Source: Pirellulales bacterium (lineage in GTDB: Bacteria; Planctomycetota; Planctomycetia; Pirellulales; JAEUIK01). Taken from it: a DNA stretch of 62,505 nt. Of the stretch, positions 53,727 to 62,505 are shown in pieces. The position numbers and the translations under genes were made by a program. The notes beneath the pieces were generated by a model. That model ran no database searches and was not told the DNA's origin. It saw nothing but the letters and a program-made list of their open reading frames with translations. The first letter of the stretch is position 1, and every line of letters begins with the position of its first letter. The DNA lies in the NCBI GenBank assembly GCA_019694435.1, contig JAIBBZ010000033.1:1-62505 (forward strand), given 5' to 3'.

Positions 53727-54569
53727 CTAGGAGGAGCCCTGGCCGAGTTCTGCATAGAGCGCCGGCAAGAAGATCGCCAGGTGCGACATCTCCTGCGAGC
53801 AATGCACCAAGAGAGCGCTGCTCAGCGCCGGCGGGGCCTTGAGCACGCGTTTGGCTGCCGCGACCATCAGCGCTCCCACCGGCCCGCCGCTTCGCGCGCC
53901 GGCATTCGAGCCCGCCAGCCAGAACCGCGAACGCATGACCGAGCCCGTCGCGGTCCGCGTGACATAGTGCATCAAATAGCCGATGTCGATCGGCGCGCGG
54001 GCAAAGCCCACGCGAGCGCACACGGCGGTCGCGAGCGCCGGATCGGCCAGCAGGCGAGGATCGAGCCCGAATTCTTCCGGCGGCCGGAATTGAATCGCGT
54101 AGCTGCCCAGTTCGCTGCCGACGTACTCGTCGACGCACGAGGTTTGTCCGACATAGCGGTCACGGCCGGCTGCGCCGCGCCCCGCCCGCGTCCGCCACTC
54201 GGCATGCACATGGGCGTGCGGGTTCCAGAGCTTGTAGCGCTGCGGTTCGTCGCTGTGCCATCCGAACCACCAATCGATCATGTTCGGCGACACGCCGGGC
54301 ATGTCGGTCACGAGCGCAATCCGCTGAGCGCCGTCAGGCCCGACGCAATAGGCGTTGTCCACGAGCGGCTCGCCCGATTCGAAAATCCGTGGTGCTTCGT
54401 CCCAGGGCGGCAACAGCGGCCCAGCGATCGGACCCTGGAGCAGCGCCTCGTGGATATGCGACGGGAGCGGTCCCAACGTCGGGTTCCAATGACGGGCATA
54501 AGGCTTGCCGTCAAGATCTCCAGGGCGCATGCCGAGGTAGCGTGGTCCGGCCAGATGGGTGTTGCTCAT
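53727..54569 (-). CDS. DAPG-hydrolase (PhlG)-like protein
   Basis: The 280-aa protein contains the domain of 2,4-diacetylphloroglucinol hydrolase, which cleaves a C-C bond of an acyl-phenol using zinc. The strongest match is MPGVSPNMIDWWFGWHSDEPQRYKLWNPHAH, with His and Glu ligands expected around W-H-S-D-E and H-A-H. A second conserved stretch is GSVMRSRFWLAG, and the end holds HCSQEMSHLAIFLP. The ATG overlaps the stop of the FAD-oxidase gene by 4 bases. The natural substrate is unknown; it need not be DAPG. Confidence 0.75.
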   Translation of the reverse strand: MSNTHLAGPRYLGMRPGDLDGKPYARHWNPTLGPLPSHIHEALLQGPIAGPLLPPWDEAPRIFESGEPLVDNAYCVGPDGAQRIALVTDMPGVSPNMIDWWFGWHSDEPQRYKLWNPHAHVHAEWRTRAGRGAAGRDRYVGQTSCVDEYVGSELGSYAIQFRPPEEFGLDPRLLADPALATAVCARVGFARAPIDIGYLMHYVTRTATGSVMRSRFWLAGSNAGARSGGPVGALMVAAAKRVLKAPPALSSALLVHCSQEMSHLAIFLPALYAELGQGSS

Positions 54570-55909
54570 GGCCGGCCCATCCAGGGATAGAATCGCCCGT
54601 CGGGATCATATTGAGCGCGCACAGTGTCGAGCCGTGTCAGGTTCTTATCCGTGGCGAAGCGCGCCGGTCGCTGGCCCAGGTTTTCGTCGGCCAACTGACA
54701 GCCCGTGGCCAGATGCTCCATTTCACGCATCCGGCTGACGGGCCAATCGACGAACTGCAGGTCGTCGTGCGCGTGTTTCCAAACCGAGTAGAGCGCGAGG
54801 TAGATGTTGTCTTCCATCGAATAGGCCATGTCGGGGCGCTCGCTCGGCGGAGCCCAATTCATCCACAGCATGTGCGACGGCGCCGGCGGCAAGGTGTCGG
54901 CAATCCGCCGCAATCCCGGCAGCAATTCGGCATACGTCGCGTGAGTCCACATGTTGTCGACCGCATAGCGATGGCCGTCGGGATAGTGCGACATCACACC
55001 GCGGTACATCGGTCCGAGGCCCGAGGGAACGAAGGACACGGCCCAATTCGCGCGGCGGCGATGCGGATTGCGATTGAAAAACGACAACAATCGCCAGGCC
55101 TGGCGATAGCCATCGGCGAAGATGGGGGCCACGACCGTGAACCCCGCGCCGCGCACGCCCGGCGTGTGACGCGACATGAGCGCCTGCAGCTCGATTTCGA
55201 CCGGCACCTGCGGTCCGACTTCGTGCATCCACCCGAAAACATCCTCGAGCAGCTCGATGCGATAGGTTTGTGCGGCAAACCCGATCACCTTGGGCCGTGG
55301 ATACAGCCGCAGGTGAAATCGAGTGACGATGCCGAAGAACCCTGGACCTGCGCCGCGCGCGGCCCAATACAGCTCGGCATTCTGCGCGGGACTGGCATGA
55401 ACCAGCGCGCCGTCGGCCGTCACGACGTCCACGGCCTCGACGCTCATGCATGCTGGACCGAGTGCCCGGCTGTGCCAGCCATAACCGCCTTGCAGCAGGT
55501 AGCCCCCCACGGCGACGCCACGGCAATGTCCGGCCGGAAAGAACACCCCTTGCCGCACGAGCATCCCGGCCAGCTCGGCGCCTGTGCACCCGGGCCCAAC
55601 CGTGGCACGCAGTCGCTGCGCGTCGACATGCGCCTCGTCGAGCCGGGACAAGTCGAGCAACAGGCCGCCCTCGCGAAGATGGTTTCCCGACCAGCTATGG
55701 CCGCCCGAGCACGCGCTGAGCCGCAGTCGCTCGCGCCGGGCCAGAGCGACTGCCGCGACGACGTCGTAGACGTCGTTCGCTTGCACGATCATGTCGGGAA
55801 ACCGGTCGGGCACCCGGCGATTCCACATCACCGCCTGGCGTGCGGCTTCATAACCCGCTTCGCCGCGGCGATAGGTGTGGCCACGTGCCTGGCGAGCTTG
55901 TGTCGTCAT
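54566..55909 (-). CDS. Berberine-bridge-like FAD-linked oxidase, bicovalent flavin
   Basis: The 447-aa protein (start ATG 55909; an upstream in-frame GTG would add five residues) has the FAD-binding-4 domain and a C-terminal BBE segment YDPDGRFYPWMG. Flavin can attach twice: His71 in SGGHSW and Cys129 in AGHC-x-GVAVGG, the pattern of bicovalent oxidases of sugars, alkaloids and polyketides. No signal peptide is clear. It is followed by the DAPG-hydrolase-like gene (overlap of 4) and preceded by the aminotransferase gene 30 bases away, so the enzymes are probably successive in one pathway. Confidence 0.85.
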   Translation of the reverse strand: MTTQARQARGHTYRRGEAGYEAARQAVMWNRRVPDRFPDMIVQANDVYDVVAAVALARRERLRLSACSGGHSWSGNHLREGGLLLDLSRLDEAHVDAQRLRATVGPGCTGAELAGMLVRQGVFFPAGHCRGVAVGGYLLQGGYGWHSRALGPACMSVEAVDVVTADGALVHASPAQNAELYWAARGAGPGFFGIVTRFHLRLYPRPKVIGFAAQTYRIELLEDVFGWMHEVGPQVPVEIELQALMSRHTPGVRGAGFTVVAPIFADGYRQAWRLLSFFNRNPHRRRANWAVSFVPSGLGPMYRGVMSHYPDGHRYAVDNMWTHATYAELLPGLRRIADTLPPAPSHMLWMNWAPPSERPDMAYSMEDNIYLALYSVWKHAHDDLQFVDWPVSRMREMEHLATGCQLADENLGQRPARFATDKNLTRLDTVRAQYDPDGRFYPWMGRP

Positions 55910-55939
55910 GACGAATTCCGGCACGAAGGGTCGAACAAC

Positions 55940-57343
55940 TCAGCCGGGCGACAGTCGCCGTTGGACCTCGGCAAAGATCTCGTACATCGCGTCGAGATAG
56001 GAGGTCGCGTCGCGCGGGGCCATCGTCAGCGGTGGGCTCACGCGCAGCACGCGTCCGGCCAGCGGCCCCAGGAGATGAATCGCCCGGCCTGAGCGATCGC
56101 CCAGGTAGCAGGCCTCGACGCACGCGTTAGCCACATGTGCGGCATCGTGCGTGCCGACGCCCGCACATTCGATGCCCCATACGCAACCCTCGCCGCGGAC
56201 GTTGGCGACCAGGCCCAACTCGGTCAGGCGCAGCAGCCCGCGCTCGAGAGCCAGGCTCAATTCGGCTGCGTTTTCGAGTACGCCGCCGGTCTCGAATTCG
56301 TCCAGCGTGGCCAGGACGGCGGCGCTGGCCAGCGGGTTGGCGCTCCAGGTGTCCGAAGCCTGGCCATAGTGCAGCGCGGCAAACAAATCGGCGCGACCGA
56401 CCGCGGCGCTCACCGGCACGCCGTTGCCCAGCCCCTTGCCGAGCACGACGATGTCGGGCTCGACGCCGTAGTGCGTAAACGCATACATCGATCCGGTCCG
56501 GCCGAAGTTGGCCTGCACTTCGTCGAGGATCAAAATCCAATCGTGCCGCCGGCACCACTGCTCGAGCAATTGCAGGTACTCGCGTTGCGGATGGAACGAG
56601 CCGCCGCCGCCGAGATACGGCTCGGTGATCAGGCAACAAATGCGGTCGCCGAACTCCTCGACCAGGGCCTGCAACTCGGCCTCGTAGGGCCGCAAGTCGA
56701 GCGGCTGGCGCCGGCGCTCGACGCTGATGCACTCGGCGGTGGGAAAGCTGATGAATCGCACGCGCGGGTCGCGATCCGGATCGTTCTCGGTGCCCGTCAC
56801 CGCCCCGGCAAGTCCCTTTTTGCCGTGAAAGCCCGCGCGGGTCGCCAGGATGACGTTTTGCGGTCCGGGGCGTCGCTCGAGAGCCGTCCAGAGGGCCTTT
56901 TGGATCGCTTCGCTGCCGCTGGCCGACCAGACGACCTGTTCGCACCGCGCCCCGCCGGGCTGGCTACGCAGATTTGCCAGCAGTCGTTCCGAGGCCTGCA
57001 CCTCGAGTTCGGTCAAGGCGTTGTAAGCGGTCAGCGGAGCGGCGGAAAAATAATCCCCGTCCGGCAGTGCCTGGGGCAGCCCCAGGTAGCCGAAAACACG
57101 CTGCCACCAACGCGCCGGATTGTGGCCCAGGTTTGCCACCAGCACGCCGGATGTGAAGTCGGCCAGCTTGCGGCCCTCGGGCGTCCAGTGATAGGCACCG
57201 GCGCTGCGGGCCAATGCCGCCAGGCTCGGCGTATAGGTCCGCTGGGCCAAGGGCTCGACCCGGACTAGACGTCGCCGCAACTCATTCGACTGCGTTTCGC
57301 CCGGATGCTGAATGGCCGGGTTCGCCGGATATTGCTCGTGCAT
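55940..57343 (-). CDS. Class III PLP-dependent aminotransferase
   Basis: This 467-aa enzyme has the class III fold. A pyridoxal lysine is at K303 in VLGKGLGNGVPV, the cofactor acid region is LILDEVQANFGRTG, and SGSEAIQKALWTAL is also conserved. It transfers an omega-amino group between an amine and a keto acid or aldehyde. ATG 57343 (MHEQYPANPAIQHP) is chosen because the longer frame would overlap the upstream oxidoreductase gene. With FAD oxidase and DAPG-hydrolase-like genes downstream, it may make or degrade a nitrogenous small molecule. Confidence 0.9.
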   Translation of the reverse strand: MHEQYPANPAIQHPGETQSNELRRRLVRVEPLAQRTYTPSLAALARSAGAYHWTPEGRKLADFTSGVLVANLGHNPARWWQRVFGYLGLPQALPDGDYFSAAPLTAYNALTELEVQASERLLANLRSQPGGARCEQVVWSASGSEAIQKALWTALERRPGPQNVILATRAGFHGKKGLAGAVTGTENDPDRDPRVRFISFPTAECISVERRRQPLDLRPYEAELQALVEEFGDRICCLITEPYLGGGGSFHPQREYLQLLEQWCRRHDWILILDEVQANFGRTGSMYAFTHYGVEPDIVVLGKGLGNGVPVSAAVGRADLFAALHYGQASDTWSANPLASAAVLATLDEFETGGVLENAAELSLALERGLLRLTELGLVANVRGEGCVWGIECAGVGTHDAAHVANACVEACYLGDRSGRAIHLLGPLAGRVLRVSPPLTMAPRDATSYLDAMYEIFAEVQRRLSPG

Positions 57344-57377
57344 GTTCAAGGGGCCCGTGAGTCGTGCCGCGTGCGGA

Positions 57378-58682
57378 TTATACACTTGGATGGTAGATAA
57401 CTTCCGGCGCAGCGCGGCCGGGCTGCCACAGCGCCAGCCCACCGGCCGGACCGTTGACCGTCACCAGGCAGTTCGGCTGGCCGGCCGCGTGGCACGCCAG
57501 AAGTGCTTCCATCGCCTGCACGGCGGCGACGGTTTGCCGGTCGGCCGCGAGATCGTCATAGGCCAATTGTCGCATGGCCTGCCGACGTTCGACGCGCGTG
57601 TCGGGCGAACCGCCGAACTCGACGTAGGCCACCTCGCGAAAGAATCGTTCGATGGTCTCGATGCCGTAGCCGCGTTGGCTGCGTTCGCCCCACGGCTCGA
57701 CGAACTGTCCATTGTAGTGGTTGTTGAGGGTCGTCTTGCGTTTCAAGGGGGTCACTCCCTCGATCGTCAATTCGACGCCACGTTTGCGGCTGTGGCCGTT
57801 CCACACGCCGTTGTCGAAGCGGAATTGCACTTCTTGCTCGACGTAGCCGGGAAAATTGTCGGGCGTGACCCACGAAGTGTGGATGTCGAACGCCGCCTCG
57901 CGCCCGTCGTCGTAGACATAGCCGAGCCGCAACTGCGTCGAATCCCAGGTCGGACCGCCGGCCGGCCCGACAATGCCGCGCTGCCCGGTGCAGGCCACGG
58001 ACTGCAAGCGTCCGCCGAACGTGAAATCGATCAGCTTGATGTAATGCACCGCCACATAGGTGCCGGGGTTGCGGCCGTGAATCCATTCGGCAAACTGCGA
58101 GCCGGAAATGCTCTTGGGCTCCAACAGCGAACAGTAGCCGTTGTTGACGTGCCGCAGCTCGCCGTCGACGACGAGCGTCCGCAGACGCTTGTGGTCGGGA
58201 TCGAGCAGCTTGTGATAGACCACCTTGGCCAGCACGCCTTGCGCATCGGCCAGGGCCGTCAGTTCGTCGAGTTCGGCCAGCGACAGCACCGAGGGCTTTT
58301 CGATCAGCACGTGTTTGCCGGCGGCCAGGGCCGCACGCGCCAGCTCGAAATGCCGGTCGTCGGGCGTGGCGACGCAAACCGCTTCGACATCGGCGGCCAG
58401 CAGTTGCTCCATCGCCTGGGAGCCGGAGAAATTCTGGAAGCCGGCCATCCGGCCCCGCGCCTGTTGCAAGTAGGACGCAGCGCGTTGACCGGTGCGGCTG
58501 GCCACGGCCGCCAACTCGACGTCGCAGACGCCAAATCGCCGGTCGGCCAGCGGCCGCCCCTCGACCTGCTCGAAAAACGGCCGGTACGTCTCGTCAAAGA
58601 TCATCCCGACCCCGCACATTCCTGCGCGGATCGTATGGCCGGCGACCGTCGGATTGGAGCGAGGGGCGTGCGCGCGCGACAT
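57378..58682 (-). CDS. Gfo/Idh/MocA-family oxidoreductase
   Basis: The 434-aa NAD(P)-dependent oxidoreductase has a Rossmann domain beginning AGMCGVGMIFDETYRPFF, an EKPSVLSL motif (the catalytic-type E-K-P) and the C-terminal alpha/beta domain. Members oxidise or reduce sugars, inositols and their acids. ATG 58682 is preferred over TTG 58688; ATG 58619 is a possible shorter start at MCGVGMIF. It lies 34 bases before the aminotransferase and so heads the minus-strand operon. A separate Gfo/Idh protein is encoded at 59900-60997. Confidence 0.88.
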   Translation of the reverse strand: MSRAHAPRSNPTVAGHTIRAGMCGVGMIFDETYRPFFEQVEGRPLADRRFGVCDVELAAVASRTGQRAASYLQQARGRMAGFQNFSGSQAMEQLLAADVEAVCVATPDDRHFELARAALAAGKHVLIEKPSVLSLAELDELTALADAQGVLAKVVYHKLLDPDHKRLRTLVVDGELRHVNNGYCSLLEPKSISGSQFAEWIHGRNPGTYVAVHYIKLIDFTFGGRLQSVACTGQRGIVGPAGGPTWDSTQLRLGYVYDDGREAAFDIHTSWVTPDNFPGYVEQEVQFRFDNGVWNGHSRKRGVELTIEGVTPLKRKTTLNNHYNGQFVEPWGERSQRGYGIETIERFFREVAYVEFGGSPDTRVERRQAMRQLAYDDLAADRQTVAAVQAMEALLACHAAGQPNCLVTVNGPAGGLALWQPGRAAPEVIYHPSV

Positions 58683-58852
58683 AGGCAATCAGGAACACTT
58701 GACCGGCCGCCAATCGTACCCTGACCGCACACGCCGAGCCAGTTCGCAGGCGACCCCGGCGCCGGGGCGAACGCGTTGGCCCCTTGCGGCTCTGCGGGGA
58801 GCGACCCACAATTACCGCCTTGCGCTCCCTGCTCCGCCCGAGGAAACCAGGC

Positions 58853-59869
58853 ATGATCGAACGTCCCAGTGTGATTCTCAGCGGATTTGCCGACGAAGCG
58901 GCCAATCAAAAGACCGCCGTCCAGCAATTTGCCGCGTTTGCCGCGCTGGGGCTGCAGTATTACAGCCTGCGGTTTATCGATGCCGGCGAGGGCATCAAGA
59001 ACGTCATGCAGCTCAAAGTGTCGGAGATCCAGAAGATCCGGCACCTGGAAGACGAATACGGCCTGAACGTCTCGTCGATCGGTTCGCCGATCGGCAAAGT
59101 CAAACTGCTCGACGTCAACGACGGCACCAAGAACGCGTTCGTGCCCTTCAAGAAATACCTGGCCAAGGACGTGGCCCGGGCCTGCGAATTGGCCCATGCC
59201 TTTGAGACCAAACTGATCCGCGGCTTCTCGTTCTATCACCCCCGCGGAACCGAGCCCCGCGACCATTTGCCGCAAGTGGTCGATCAGTTGGGCCAGATCG
59301 TCGAGACCTGCCATCGGTCCGACCTGACCTTCGGCTTGGAGATCGAGGCCAACCTGGTCGGGCAGACCGGTCAACTGCTGGCCGAGATACAGCGGCAGGT
59401 CGATCACCCGGCCCTGATGCTGATCTTCGACGGCGCCAACGTGCTTTGCCAGGGTTATTCGCCGTCCGAGGTTTACGAGCAGTACCAGGCGATGAAGCAT
59501 GCCGTCGGCTGGATGCATATCAAGGACTATCGCGCTCCGCGCGGCGTCGCGCGGCAGCGTGGGCACGTGGACGAGGACGCGCTCGAGCTTTTTGTCCCCG
59601 CCGACGTCGGCGAATCGGCCCACGAGGCGGTGCTCAAGGACTTCCGCGACCAGATTCCCAAGCTCGAGAAGAAGCTCAAGCGCCGCGGCATCCCCGGCGT
59701 GTTCCTCGACCTGGAGCCGCATCTCAAAGGCGGCGGCCAATTCGGAGGTTTCAGCGGCCCGGACGGCATGGGCGTCGCACTGCGCGGACTGTGCCGCGTG
59801 CTCGACTACGTGGGGCTGAACTACCACCTCCGCGATTTCGACGACATCCGCGCGCTGCGGGGCCGCTAG
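58853..59869 (+). CDS. Sugar phosphate isomerase/epimerase family protein
   Basis: This 338-aa TIM barrel resembles xylose isomerase-like epimerases. Metal-ligand strands appear in FGLEIEANL, LMLIFDGANV, WMHIKDYR and VFLDLEPHL, supplying Glu, Asp, His and Glu. AGGAAA precedes ATG 58853. It is convergent with a Gfo/Idh gene (59900-60997) only 30 bases downstream. The two families often work together on inositol or keto-sugar breakdown, so a shared substrate is plausible. The substrate itself cannot be read from the sequence. Confidence 0.87.
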   Translation: MIERPSVILSGFADEAANQKTAVQQFAAFAALGLQYYSLRFIDAGEGIKNVMQLKVSEIQKIRHLEDEYGLNVSSIGSPIGKVKLLDVNDGTKNAFVPFKKYLAKDVARACELAHAFETKLIRGFSFYHPRGTEPRDHLPQVVDQLGQIVETCHRSDLTFGLEIEANLVGQTGQLLAEIQRQVDHPALMLIFDGANVLCQGYSPSEVYEQYQAMKHAVGWMHIKDYRAPRGVARQRGHVDEDALELFVPADVGESAHEAVLKDFRDQIPKLEKKLKRRGIPGVFLDLEPHLKGGGQFGGFSGPDGMGVALRGLCRVLDYVGLNYHLRDFDDIRALRGR

Positions 59870-59871
59870 AG

Positions 59872-59913
59872 AACGGCATCAGGCGGGGCGCCAACGGCAT
59901 CAGGCGGGGCGCC
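59872..59913. repeat. Perfect 21-bp tandem duplication
   Basis: The 21-base unit starting AACGGCATCAGG appears twice head to tail (59872-59892 and 59893-59913) with no mismatch. The second copy contains the stop codon and the last codons of the Gfo/Idh gene on the minus strand. The lack of any mismatch suggests a recent slippage event. Confidence 0.9.
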
Positions 59914-60997
59914 ACAGGTCGATCGGCCGCGCCGCGTCGGTCGCAAAGGGCAGCTTGATCTTGCGCCCCTGCCCGGCCGACGCATACGCGGCCATCACAG
60001 CTTCGAGCACGGCCCGGCCGTCCTCGCCGCTGACCAGGGGCGGGCGATCGTCGCGCACGCAAGCCACGAAATGCGCCAGCTCCTGCGGGAACCCGTAGTT
60101 CCACGCTTCTTCGTAGATCGTGAACGACCAGCCGGCGGTGCTGCCGGCTTTCTCAACGGCGTAGTCGTAGCCGCGGCGCGAATAGGTGTGGATCGAATTG
60201 CCGCGCAGCAGGTCGGCATAGGCCTGACCCTCGCTGCCGTAGACCTCGGCCCGATCGTCCATGCCGCCCGGCTTGCACCAACTGTCCTCGGCCAGCGCCG
60301 TGCAGCCGTTGTCGAATTCGACGATCAACAGGGCCTCATCGTCGCCGCGCGTGCGATCGCCGTGGACGTGCGTGGCCAGTTGCGCGTAGACGCTGGTGAT
60401 CTTTGGCCGCGCCGTGCAGTCGGGGCCCGAGAGCAGCCAGCGAAAGAACTCGATGGCGTGGCATCCCATGTCGAGCAGCACCCCGCCGCCGCTGCGCTGC
60501 ACGTCGTAAAACCAGGCCGAGTGGGGCCCGTCGTGCTTTTCCAACTGCTTGATCAGATGAATGCGCCCCAGGGCACCCGAGTCGACCAATTGCTTAAGCC
60601 GCACGTATTTCGGGGCGAAGCACAGTTCTTCGGCGTACATCAACTTGACGCCGGCCGTACGGCAAGCCGCGATCATCGCATCGCATTCGGCCAGATTGAG
60701 CGCCATCGGCTTTTCCAGCACGACATGCTTGCCCGCCGCGGCCGCATCGAGCACCAGCCGGCAATGCAGGTCGTTGGGCACGCCCAGGATAACCAACTCG
60801 ACGTCGGCCAGCGCCAGCAGCTCGCGGTAGTCGGTGAACCAGCGGCCAACGCCCCGGGCCTCGGCGAACCCGCGCACGTGTTCGGCCGTCGGCGAGGCGA
60901 CGGCCACGACCTCGGCGTCGGGCACGTGCTTGAGCGCCTCGTAATGCAGTGCCGTGATGAATTGGCTGCCGATCAGGCCCACGCCAACGCGCGCCAT
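59900..60997 (-). CDS. Gfo/Idh/MocA-family oxidoreductase
   Basis: The 365-aa protein has the N-terminal nucleotide fold MARVGVGLIGSQFI, the catalytic-type EKPMALN motif and HDGPHSAWFYDVQRSGGGVLLDMGCHAIEF, a typical Gfo/Idh domain junction. Likely substrates are sugars, inositol or keto-acids. ATG 60997 has GGAAAGG upstream in the mRNA. The last codons and stop lie in a 21-bp tandem duplication. It is convergent with the isomerase gene at 58853. Confidence 0.9.
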   Translation of the reverse strand: MARVGVGLIGSQFITALHYEALKHVPDAEVVAVASPTAEHVRGFAEARGVGRWFTDYRELLALADVELVILGVPNDLHCRLVLDAAAAGKHVVLEKPMALNLAECDAMIAACRTAGVKLMYAEELCFAPKYVRLKQLVDSGALGRIHLIKQLEKHDGPHSAWFYDVQRSGGGVLLDMGCHAIEFFRWLLSGPDCTARPKITSVYAQLATHVHGDRTRGDDEALLIVEFDNGCTALAEDSWCKPGGMDDRAEVYGSEGQAYADLLRGNSIHTYSRRGYDYAVEKAGSTAGWSFTIYEEAWNYGFPQELAHFVACVRDDRPPLVSGEDGRAVLEAVMAAYASAGQGRKIKLPFATDAARPIDLWRPA

Positions 60998-61092
60998 GCT
61001 GAAACCTTTCCGCGGAGTGTCCTGCTGCAACGCAACCGGCCGCGCAGTCTCGCGGCCGGGGGCGGCGTCGTCAAGCAGCACCGCGGCGACGT

Positions 61093-62505
61093 TTACTCGT
61101 CAGAGTCGCTCGCGGCCGGGCCGTTGGAGTCGTCGTTCGCGTCTGTGCCGACTTCAGGGGGAGCCTCGGTCCCGGCTGCGTTGGTGCTCCAGGCCGTCGC
61201 TTGCGTCGCGGTCCGAACATCTGCATCTGCGTCGTTGTCCGCATGCTCCGTGGCAGGACTGTCTTGCTCGTCGATCTCGTTGAACGAGCCGATCCGGCTA
61301 ACCATGATGTTGCCGGTGCTGAGGGCATACTGGATGCCCCAGACGACGGCCACGCCGAACGACACGATGGCCATATAGAAGCTCGTGCTGCTGGTCGACG
61401 AGGAGCTACTGAGCAGTACGGCCGAGCAACACAGTGCCACGATTGCCACGACGGCCTTGCCGAGCGTGCTCTGGCGCAACGTCTTGCGCATGTGCTGGCT
61501 GATGTGGGCCTTGGCCGATTCGTTCGCCAATTCTCGCAGCGCCGAGAGATCGGCTTTCGATTCCGGGGCCGCGGTTCGCACACGCTCCGCGGGTTGGGCC
61601 GTCACGGCTGGCTGCGGAGTCTGTCGCCCGGGGCGCGCCGCCGTCTGTGGCCGCAGCGGCTCGATCGTCTTGCTCATCGCCGCGGCGTCGTTCTCGGCAA
61701 CCTGTTGGCGTACCCGCGCCATGAGGCGCGCCATGTATTGCTCGACGGTTTCTTCGTGATGTTCTTCGGCCTGAGGTGCCTGCTTCGCCGTGGGCTCGGC
61801 TGCTTCGGCCTCATCGCCAGTGCCGTCGGCAGCCGGGTCTGCATCCTCGGCCTCTTCGTGAAGATCACGGGCCTCGCAAGCAGCTGCTGATTCCTCCGTG
61901 TCGCCGTCCGATGCGTCGTGCGCTTCCTCGGCTTCGGATTCGGCAGTCAGGCCCCAACGGGATAACACGTCGCGGAGACTCGGTTCTTGTTGCTGCGGCT
62001 CGATTTCTTCCGGCAGGCTGTCGCCCGCGTCGCCAGCCTCGTCGCCGGCGCCCAGGTCGTAAGCGTCGTAGCCTGCGGTCTGAAGTGACGCTTCGCTGCC
62101 GGCGGCTTCTGCAAGGCTGTCGTCTTCGTCGCTCGTGACCTCCACCGGTTCGGCATCGGCAGCTTCGGGTGCGTAGCTCGTGTACCCCGCGCTGAGCACC
62201 GCTTGCTCACGTTCGACGAGTTCTTGTTCGCGGCGGTCGAGCTCTTCGGCGTCGCGAGTCAGCCTGGCTTCGAAGGCTTCCAGCTCGTCCGCTTGTGCGG
62301 CGAGTTGCCGCTGTTGCGCTTCCAGCACTGCCTGGCGGTCGTCCAGTTCCTGCGCCAGCCGCGCCGTCTGTTCGGCATCGATCGCTTGAGCGTTTGCCGC
62401 CGCGTTCTGCTGCGTGGCCACCTCGGCCTGCCAATCGGCCCGCAGTTGTTAGAGCTGTGTGCGCGCTGTTTCGAGCCCTGCTCGCTGCTGCTCGAGTTCC
62501 GCGGC
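61093..62505 (-). pseudogene. Acidic coiled-coil membrane protein, frame interrupted by TAA and running off the window
   Basis: From the GTG at 62421 the frame gives 442 residues. There is a coiled coil (Q/E/L-rich, about 1-75), a long acidic low-complexity stretch (80-235) with two A-G-Y-x-x-Y motifs, and a basic helix. Two hydrophobic segments follow in LGKAVVAIVALCCSAVLL and FYMAIVSFGVAVVWGIQYAL, and the tail is acidic. I do not recognise a family. Upstream of the GTG the same frame reads on as a coiled coil (LEQQRAGLETARTQL) but is broken by TAA at 62449-62451. Either the gene is disrupted, or the true start is the GTG and the upstream frame is a separate end. The gene's 5' part lies outside the window. 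Confidence 0.5.

Noticed and set aside
17..62451. Stop-codon reassignment as an explanation for the two broken frames
   Set aside because: TAG and TAA both end intact genes elsewhere in the window (for example TAG for mnmG at 29048-29050, TAA at 15958-15960).

Overview
This is a GC-rich window of roughly two-thirds G+C with about 52 protein genes, tightly packed on both strands. It has no rRNA, tRNA, CRISPR array, prophage or insertion sequence that I can see. The gene content suggests a planctomycete, probably of the Pirellulales type. The signs are a pyrophosphate-type phosphofructokinase, a response regulator carrying an excisionase-like helix-turn-helix, many Gfo/Idh/MocA and sugar isomerase/epimerase proteins, Tyr/Gly-rich TPR proteins, and weak or absent Shine-Dalgarno sites. 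The organism assignment is inference from gene content, not from a marker gene.

Layout. 0-2.5 kb (minus): a FadR-type regulator, larB and nnrD; nnrD is cut by an in-frame TAG. 2.8-9.2 kb (plus): Xaa-Pro peptidase, accB-accC, a PPi-type phosphofructokinase and a secreted thioredoxin-fold protein. 9.2-20 kb: housekeeping genes (NrnA-like DHH phosphoesterase, ribF, Ppx/GppA, YjbQ, glyS) mixed with planctomycete-style membrane, TPR, isomerase and serine-hydrolase proteins. 20-26 kb: two multi-membrane GT-C-like proteins, a nucleosidase and a DapA-family lyase. 26.4-28.9 kb (minus): a histidine kinase and a response regulator behind a strong promoter and a long, highly structured leader. 29-34.5 kb: mnmG, a STAS protein, an unknown gene translationally coupled to an SNF2 helicase, and a small coiled-coil protein.

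34.5-51.9 kb is a 17-kb run entirely on the plus strand. Its first part looks like an acid-to-alcohol module: alpha/beta hydrolase, LuxE-sized AMP-forming enzyme, aldehyde dehydrogenase and iron-type alcohol dehydrogenase. Then come a beta-propeller lipoprotein and a HemW-like radical SAM protein. The most interesting block follows: a squalene-hopene-cyclase-fold protein that lacks the catalytic DXDD acid, a chorismate-lyase-like protein, a GT4 glycosyltransferase and a 4HBT thioesterase, within a few bases of one another. A LolCDE/MacB-type exporter pair follows. I read the centre of this run as a candidate uncharacterised pathway for a glycosylated aromatic or terpenoid-like product.

51.9-53.7 kb holds queE-queC facing queF (preQ1 synthesis; no queD here). 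53.7-58.7 kb is a minus-strand operon of a Gfo/Idh oxidoreductase, a class III aminotransferase, a bicovalent-FAD oxidase and a DAPG-hydrolase-like protein; this is a second candidate small-molecule pathway. 58.8-61 kb carries another isomerase/Gfo-Idh pair. The window closes in a coiled-coil membrane protein whose heptad reading frame is interrupted by an in-frame TAA, so a reading frame is broken near each end of the window.
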